Positions 1 through 3,861 of a DNA stretch of 5,530 bases are shown here, piece by piece; position 1 is the stretch's first letter; every line of letters starts with the position of its first letter. The notes under the pieces were generated by a model that ran no database searches, was not told the origin of the DNA, and worked only from the letters and a program-made list of their open reading frames with translations. The DNA comes from Bacteroidales bacterium (GTDB lineage Bacteria > Bacteroidota > Bacteroidia > Bacteroidales > SM23-62). Made by a program: the position numbers and the translations under genes. The stretch covers positions 1 through 5,530 of the forward strand of contig JADHVS010000277.1 of NCBI GenBank assembly GCA_016783865.1, given 5' to 3'.

Positions 1-51
1 GGAAACGAGTTCCTGAGTTCGGCGAAGCCAATCATCGATCCTTTATATTAA
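1..51 (+). CDS. Possible C-terminal tail of an upstream gene
   Basis: Frame 1 is open from the window edge and ends at TAA 49-51, reading GNEFLSSAKPIIDPLY. The residue mix is protein-like, but 16 codons are too few to assign a family. Frame 3 is also open, up to TAA 69-71, so the choice of frame is not secure. If it is real, the upstream gene is on the same strand and ends 285 bases before the NTPase gene. I do not recognise the product. Confidence 0.2.
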   Translation, partial: GNEFLSSAKPIIDPLY

Positions 52-57
52 TTTTTA

Positions 58-102
58 ATTGCGCTCGCTAACCCCGCAGCAAGCTACAGGGATTGCGCTC
101 GC
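58..102. repeat. 11-base direct repeat flanking a stem-loop
   Basis: ATTGCGCTCGC occurs exactly at 58-68 and again at 92-102. Between the copies, CCCCGCAG (72-79) and CTACAGGG (84-91) can pair around CAAG. On the plus strand there are two mismatches. On the minus strand both become G-U wobbles, giving an uninterrupted 8-pair stem closed by a CUUG tetraloop. A folded RNA would therefore be better formed if transcribed leftward. No T-run follows on either strand, so a simple terminator is unlikely. Function is unknown; a REP-like intergenic element or the debris of a mobile element would fit. Confidence 0.45.
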
Positions 103-130
103 AGGATTCCTGCAGTTGTCCCAGGGGACA
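101..130. repeat. Two adjacent short palindromes
   Basis: GCAGGA (101-106) and TCCTGC (108-113) are mirror arms around a single T. TGTCCC (117-122) and GGGACA (125-130) are perfect 6-base arms around AG. Their loops are too small for simple RNA hairpins, so protein binding sites or ends of a mobile element are more natural readings. They abut the direct-repeat element at 58-102. The arms are short and could arise by chance, although the clustering is notable. Confidence 0.3.
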
Positions 131-260
131 TTTTACACAACCTCATCAACGAGGAATACCCTGTCACACATTCACCTGTCCCGAATGTGGAGAGCACCTG
201 GTAAGACAAGATAAATAGCATACGTTTTTATTCTTTTTATTAACCAAATATTGTACAAAA

Positions 261-308
261 ATGCCTGGATATGACAGAACAGGCCCTGAAGATTTATACC
301 AGAAATAG
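261..308 (+). pseudogene. 15-codon frame resembling the start of a DUF5320-type protein
   Basis: ATG 261 opens a short frame reading MPGYDRTGPEDLYQK, then TAG 306-308. From memory, the first nine residues match the usual start of DUF5320 proteins (MPGxDRTGP followed by G/P-rich sequence and a GPMTGR-like motif). Those proteins often neighbour NifX/NifB-like iron-molybdenum cofactor proteins and Mrp/MinD-type ATPases. Here the similarity stops after GP, and no continuation is visible in the other frames. It could be a relic, a tiny leader peptide, or chance. The start is preceded by ACAAAA and has no Shine-Dalgarno sequence. Confidence 0.2.
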
Positions 309-328
309 TTAAATTGCTGCCTGGTATA
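295..328 (+). promoter_or_regulatory. Inverted repeat just upstream of the NTPase start
   Basis: TATACCAG (295-302) and CTGGTATA (321-328) are perfect 8-base inverted arms around an 18-base spacer. Allowing a two-base bulge, the outer GA (291-292) and TC (329-330) extend the pairing to ten pairs. The right arm ends eight bases before ATG 337, so in RNA the hairpin would sit over the ribosome landing zone. In DNA the arms could form a dimeric repressor site. No regulator is visible in the window. Confidence 0.3.
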
Positions 329-336
329 TCTACTAT

Positions 337-900
337 ATGACCAGTTCCTTTATAATCGATCCTGCGGTATTTATCATAACGGGGAGAAGAAGAGGCGGAA
401 AAACCTCCTTTCTGATAGATCTGATTGAGAAGTTGAAGGGATCAAAGCTATCCCTTGATGGAATACTGGCGATCGCCTCATCCGGTGAAGAGATACCTGA
501 CTCCTACTCCCTGAGCCACATCAAAACCGGCAAATCAATTCCTCTCTGCGACAGAAATCCCGTTAAAGATTGGATTAAGGCAGGGCCATTCCATTTCAAT
601 CCTGTGGCAATTGAAATGGGAAACCGTATATTCACTTGTCCGGAAATAGGGAATAACGACCTGATCTTTATAGACGAAATCGGAAAGTTAGAACTGGATG
701 GTAAGATCTGGGCCACATCATTCTCCTTACTCCTCCGCAATGCACCCTGTCCACTGGTTCTTTCAGTAAGGGAAACATTTACAGATCAGGTTGTTGAACA
801 CTGGAATCTGGAGGTATCCGAGATCTTTGATATTCATAAAACAACTCCTCACAAAGCCTCCCTGGCAATAATAAAAAGAATCAAAATAAATAAGCCATAA
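337..900 (+). CDS. P-loop NTPase, THEP1/NTPase_1-like
   Basis: A 187-residue protein, the usual size for the THEP1 (NTPase_1) family of small nucleoside-triphosphatases. The Walker A motif is GRRRGGKT at residues 16-23, with K22 as the phosphate-binding lysine. The Walker B motif is LIFIDEIG at 109-116, with D113 and E114; the DEIGKLEL continuation is typical of this family. A later SVRETF stretch (143-148) lies where the family has a conserved basic residue. No signal peptide or membrane segment is seen, so it is probably cytoplasmic. The P-loop is unusually arginine-rich. There is no Shine-Dalgarno sequence, but in-frame TAA at 310-312 leaves no earlier start. It lies 70 bases before a membrane protein gene and about 800 bases before a molybdenum hydroxylase operon. 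Its physiological substrate is unknown, and a role in cofactor handling or transport is only a guess from position. Confidence 0.8.
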   Translation: MTSSFIIDPAVFIITGRRRGGKTSFLIDLIEKLKGSKLSLDGILAIASSGEEIPDSYSLSHIKTGKSIPLCDRNPVKDWIKAGPFHFNPVAIEMGNRIFTCPEIGNNDLIFIDEIGKLELDGKIWATSFSLLLRNAPCPLVLSVRETFTDQVVEHWNLEVSEIFDIHKTTPHKASLAIIKRIKINKP

Positions 901-913
901 TTCCCGGTAATAA

Positions 914-942
914 TTGACACGCATTACAATTCTCATTATATT
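914..942 (+). promoter_or_regulatory. Putative sigma70-like promoter for the membrane protein gene
   Basis: TTGACA (914-919) and TATATT (937-942) are separated by exactly 17 bases, matching the sigma70 consensus at 6/6 and 5/6 positions. Transcription would begin near 949, giving a leader of about 20 bases before ATG 971. In a Bacteroidota reading, TTG and TAtaTTG also roughly fit the -33/-7 elements. This suggests that the membrane protein can be transcribed apart from the NTPase gene, which ends at 900. Confidence 0.45.
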
Positions 943-970
943 GAATTGTTTAACTTTTTAATAATTATCC

Positions 971-1648
971 ATGGAAAACAGATCAATCGGCTCACCATTA
1001 AGCATAGCACTGACGATAGGTGCCATATGGGGATTAAGCGAAGTTGCACTGGGAATAGGACTCAGGGCATGTGCCGCCCAGATGTCAGGATCCCTGATGA
1101 CTGGCGCAGGATTGTTTTTTCTTTCTGCAGGATGGATCGCATCCCGCCGTTTCTTTGTTCCAATTCTTATAGTATGCATTGTCTCGGTATTTAAATTATT
1201 TGATGCTTTGTTGCTCATGCTGCCAGTTACGGATGGAGCCATCATCAATCCCATTTTTGCTTTTTTGACAGAAGGCGCTGCAATAACCCTTTTGCTGGTA
1301 ATTTTTAAATCAAACCGGCTTAAAAAATTACCGGCTCGTATCCTGCTTGGCGGAGGATCCGCATTAATTGCTGTGGCCTTATTTCCCCTGGTGAAATTTG
1401 CCACAGGTGTCCCGGCCTGCCTGTATCCCGGCACGACGATCCCGCTCTCTGTCTATTTTGCCCCTGTTGCTATAGTCACATCCATGGTTCTGGTACCATT
1501 AGGATTTTTTACAGGTGAAAAAATCTCAGTATCCTTTAAGAGGTTTGATGAAGCAGTTACTTCAGCATTTGCCAGGCTCAGTTTTTCACCTGTAATAGCA
1601 ATGGTCTGTCTTGCACTGGTTATGTTCATCAGGATGTTCACATCCTGA
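971..1648 (+). CDS. Polytopic membrane protein of unknown function
   Basis: A 225-residue, strongly hydrophobic protein. I see about seven likely membrane helices, near residues 8-30, 41-58, 61-84, 89-112, 123-146, 157-180 and 201-223, with positive loops such as SRR (58-60), KSNRLKK (113-119) and FKRFDE (189-194). Charged residues fall inside predicted helices: E24, K75, D78, E101 and K142. This is uncommon for a simple anchor and suggests a transport or ion-handling path. Size and topology recall ECF-transporter substrate-binding (S) components, but no diagnostic motif is recognised, so this is speculative. There is no Shine-Dalgarno sequence; ATG 971 places the first helix right after a short polar N-terminus. 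The gene lies between a P-loop NTPase gene and the molybdenum hydroxylase operon and has its own likely promoter and terminator, so a link to molybdenum or cofactor uptake is possible but not shown. Confidence 0.75.
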   Translation: MENRSIGSPLSIALTIGAIWGLSEVALGIGLRACAAQMSGSLMTGAGLFFLSAGWIASRRFFVPILIVCIVSVFKLFDALLLMLPVTDGAIINPIFAFLTEGAAITLLLVIFKSNRLKKLPARILLGGGSALIAVALFPLVKFATGVPACLYPGTTIPLSVYFAPVAIVTSMVLVPLGFFTGEKISVSFKRFDEAVTSAFARLSFSPVIAMVCLALVMFIRMFTS

Positions 1649-1653
1649 ATTTT
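1629..1653 (+). terminator. Likely intrinsic terminator that includes the stop codon
   Basis: TCAGGATG (1629-1636) and CATCCTGA (1641-1648) form a perfect 8-pair stem around TTCA, followed by AATTTT. The final TGA of the right arm (1646-1648) is the stop codon of the membrane protein gene. The T tract is short, so strength may be moderate. As DNA, the arms extend to nine bases around TC, making a near-perfect 20-base palindrome that could instead bind a protein. Confidence 0.45.
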
Positions 1654-1661
1654 CCCCGCTG

Positions 1662-1694
1662 TTTTCCCGGGCATTTTTAGAAGCTGTACATTTA
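1662..1694 (+). promoter_or_regulatory. Weak candidate promoter for the hydroxylase operon
   Basis: TACATTTA at 1687-1694 matches the Bacteroidota -7 element TAnnTTTG except at the last base. A TTTT at 1662-1665, 21 bases upstream, could be a degenerate -33 element. The 62-base gap behind a likely terminator is where an operon promoter would be expected. The match is partial and depends on the taxonomic guess. Confidence 0.15.
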
Positions 1695-1710
1695 TGACAC
1701 CTGTTTATCA

Positions 1711-3390
1711 ATGAAAAACATCTATTCAATACTGGCTGGTGAATTAGATAAAGAGGATCCTTTGGCCCTAGCAACAATCATTGAGGCCAGCGGATCCACC
1801 CCCCAGGTTCATGGTGCATCGGCTATTTTTTCGAGAACAGGTTTGTTTGCCGGCACAGTTGGCGGAGGAATTCTGGAAAGTGAAGTTCAAAAAATGGCAG
1901 CCCGCTCCATCCAAAGCAATTCACCTCTATTGTTTGAATATAATCTTGAGACAGACATTTCATCTGAAGAGGGAGCATTATGCGGAGGTCGTGTAAAAAT
2001 TCTTATCGATTCCAAACCTTCTGATCAGAAAAAAACAGTATTGGAAATTGAGAAAAGTCTCTCAGGTAACAGGCCAGGTGTTCTGGCAACGAACATATCG
2101 GTCGGGAAAGATAATCAGGCCAGGCTAGGGCGCATATGGATTGAAGCAATTTCGGGAAAACTCTCCCCTGATGACAAATTCCTGCAAGATTACCAGGAAG
2201 AAATCAATTCGTGCTTTCAGGATAAAAGCTGCAGCCTGATCGAAATTAAACAACCCGAATCCACAAAAAAGCAGCAAGGCACATTCCTTTTCCTTCAATC
2301 TCTCTACCCTTTGCCTAAACTGATTATTGCCGGGGCAGGTCATATAGGAAAGGCCCTCTCCCACCTCGCCAGCCTCCTCGATTTTGAAGTTACTGTAATT
2401 GATGACAGGCAAGAATATGCTAATCCTCTGAACCTTCCTGATGCTGACAGCATCATAGTTAACCCGATTGGAGCGGCCATGGATGAGATCAACTACGGTC
2501 CCGAAACCTTCGTTGTGGTTGTTACACGGGGCCACAAGGATGATGCCGCCGCACTGAGGGCATGTATTCACTCCAAAGCAACTTATATTGGAATGATCGG
2601 GAGTAAAAGGAAGATAAGATTGATGCGGGAAGAGTTTATTGACAACGGCTGGGCCAGCGAGGAACAATTTAACCGTGTCTTTGCTCCCATTGGCCTGGAA
2701 ATACATTCCAGGACAGTTCAGGAAATCGCGGTTAGCATTTGTGCCCAGCTCGTCCTGATCCGGCAACAAAATGTATCAGGCATAAAAAGACCGGTTGTCA
2801 CTGCCCTGATCCTGGCAGCCGGAGAATCCAAAAGGATGGGACAACCAAAAATGGTAATGCCCTTTGGAAAAACAACTGTTATTGAGCAGGTTATCAGAGA
2901 AACAACCAGGTCGCGAACAGATTATATCCATGTAGTAACAGGGGCATTCCCTGACATGATCAAAGAAAAGATCGAGTCATATCCGGTCTCACATTCAGAG
3001 AATAAAAATTACAAATCAGGGATGATTACATCGATTCAAAGCGGCATTCAAAACATGAGAAAAGATACTACCGCGGTCATTATAATACTGGGCGATCAAC
3101 CCATGGTCCCCTCTTCAGTGATTGATGAATTAATTGCTGCATATATTGAATCAGACAAAGGTATAATTCAAGCCGTTTTTAATGGGAAACGGGGCCATCC
3201 CGTGATAATTGATAAAAAATATTTCACTGATATAGTTGGGCTGGCAGATAAAAACAATCTCCGGGACCTGATGCAGGATCATCCCGGGGATATATTAGAA
3301 GTTAATACCGGTTCACCTGAAATTTTAAGAGATATAGATACATTGGAAGATTATGAAAATGAAATTAAATACCTGAAAAATCATGATTGA
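1711..3390 (+). CDS. XdhC-type maturation factor fused to MocA/MobA-like nucleotidyltransferase
   Basis: A 559-residue two-part protein. Residues 10-100 match the XdhC/CoxI N-terminal domain, with GSTPQVHGASAIF (28-40), GTVGGGILESEV (48-59) and CGG (91-93). Residues 203-350 are the XdhC Rossmann domain, with GAGHIG (208-213), VIDDR (229-233), TRGHKDD (272-278), YIGMIGSKRK (292-301) and PIGLEI (326-331). After a short linker, residues 363-550 form a MobA-like NTP transferase with LILAAGESKRMGQPK (366-380), GDQPM (461-465, the likely metal-binding aspartate D462), GHPVII (495-500) and DIDTLEDYE (541-549). By family knowledge, MocA joins CTP to molybdopterin to give the cytosine dinucleotide cofactor, and XdhC binds it, aids its sulfuration and inserts it into the apoenzyme. 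The fusion would couple both steps in the cytoplasm. No Shine-Dalgarno sequence is present; in-frame TAG at 1678 excludes earlier ATG starts. Its end overlaps the small-subunit gene by 8 bases, which suggests translational coupling. Confidence 0.93.
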   Translation: MKNIYSILAGELDKEDPLALATIIEASGSTPQVHGASAIFSRTGLFAGTVGGGILESEVQKMAARSIQSNSPLLFEYNLETDISSEEGALCGGRVKILIDSKPSDQKKTVLEIEKSLSGNRPGVLATNISVGKDNQARLGRIWIEAISGKLSPDDKFLQDYQEEINSCFQDKSCSLIEIKQPESTKKQQGTFLFLQSLYPLPKLIIAGAGHIGKALSHLASLLDFEVTVIDDRQEYANPLNLPDADSIIVNPIGAAMDEINYGPETFVVVVTRGHKDDAAALRACIHSKATYIGMIGSKRKIRLMREEFIDNGWASEEQFNRVFAPIGLEIHSRTVQEIAVSICAQLVLIRQQNVSGIKRPVVTALILAAGESKRMGQPKMVMPFGKTTVIEQVIRETTRSRTDYIHVVTGAFPDMIKEKIESYPVSHSENKNYKSGMITSIQSGIQNMRKDTTAVIIILGDQPMVPSSVIDELIAAYIESDKGIIQAVFNGKRGHPVIIDKKYFTDIVGLADKNNLRDLMQDHPGDILEVNTGSPEILRDIDTLEDYENEIKYLKNHD

Positions 3391-3859
3391 AACGATTCAC
3401 TTTGAACTCAACGGAAAACCTGCTGAATTTACCCTGGAGGATGATCAGCTTCTTTTGTGGGTTCTCAGGACAAAATTCGGGCTGACAGGCACCAAATTCG
3501 GATGCGGACTGGGATTCTGCGGAGCCTGCACAGTTATCATTAATGGGGAGGCGACAAGGTCATGCATGATGGCCGCCAGCGATGTAGCAGATAAAAAAGT
3601 CTTTACCATAGAGGGACTGGCAACCAATGGGGAACTTCATCCCATCCAGAAAGCATTCGTTAAACATGATGCCCTTCAGTGCGGCTATTGTACACCCGGT
3701 ATGATCATGAATGCCTATGGACTGCTCCTGAAAAATCCTGAACCTTCAAGTAAGGAGATCATTGACGGAATGGAGGACAACCTTTGCCGTTGCGGAACCT
3801 ATGGCAGGATTATCCAGGCTATTCAAACCGCTGCAAAAGAAATGAATGGAGGAATTTAA
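3383..3859 (+). CDS. [2Fe-2S] small subunit of a molybdenum hydroxylase (IorA/CoxS-like)
   Basis: A 158-residue protein, the normal length for the iron-sulfur subunit of xanthine oxidase-family enzymes. The N-terminal plant-ferredoxin-type domain has cluster ligands C41, C46, C49 and C61 (spacing Cx4Cx2Cx11C). The C-terminal helical domain has C100, C103, C135 and C137, in QCGYCTPG and NLCRCG contexts. All eight cysteines are present, so both clusters should form and carry electrons away from the molybdenum site. It has no signal peptide and would be exported only as a partner of the Tat-bearing large subunit. The gene starts inside the end of the xdhC-mocA fusion (ATGATTGA, 3383-3390) and has no Shine-Dalgarno sequence, so it probably depends on upstream translation. 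Databases may label such proteins nicotinate dehydrogenase subunit A or isoquinoline 1-oxidoreductase alpha subunit; the real substrate is unknown. Confidence 0.95.
   Translation: MIETIHFELNGKPAEFTLEDDQLLLWVLRTKFGLTGTKFGCGLGFCGACTVIINGEATRSCMMAASDVADKKVFTIEGLATNGELHPIQKAFVKHDALQCGYCTPGMIMNAYGLLLKNPEPSSKEIIDGMEDNLCRCGTYGRIIQAIQTAAKEMNGGI
3848..3852 (+). promoter_or_regulatory. Strong Shine-Dalgarno site for the large subunit
   Basis: GGAGG lies nine bases before ATG 3862 and within the last codons of the small-subunit gene. It is the only strong Shine-Dalgarno sequence among the main genes here and fixes the large-subunit start. In this window it would give the large subunit independent ribosome loading. 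Confidence 0.7.
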
Positions 3860-3861
3860 TC

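Larger units (their letters stand above)
52..336. other. Gene-poor spacer with short repeats and an A/T-rich tract
   Basis: No complete gene with an ATG and a recognisable product is visible here. The first part (58-130) is relatively G/C-rich and packed with short direct and inverted repeats. The part around 210-260 is strongly A/T-rich and would suit a promoter, but I could not find a convincing -35/-10 pair or the Bacteroidota-type TTTG/TAnnTTTG pair. Frames 1 and 3 stay open for about 50 codons each across 52-204 and 72-218 but lack an ATG start. They could be decayed coding sequence. Confidence 0.5.

Noticed and set aside
1..33. Minus-strand ATG at 35-33 reading MIGFAELRNSF to the window edge
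   Set aside because: Only 11 codons are visible, with an AAAGGA only three bases away from the start. It competes with two open plus-strand frames, so there is too little to call a gene.
946..1194. 82-codon plus-strand frame overlapping the membrane protein start
   Set aside because: It runs out of frame through the membrane protein gene, and its product has no coherent features.
958..1434. 158-codon open frame on the minus strand
   Set aside because: It is antisense to the membrane protein gene, its product is a low-information mix, and the plus-strand frame has coherent hydrophobic helices and a promoter.
1649..1710. CCCGGG and nearby T-runs as a second terminator
   Set aside because: The six-base palindrome has no usable stem and loop; the hairpin at 1629-1648 explains termination better.
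2125..2769. 214-codon open frame on the minus strand
   Set aside because: It lies wholly antisense to the XdhC Rossmann and linker region, whose motifs are clear on the plus strand. The antisense product shows no recognisable domain.
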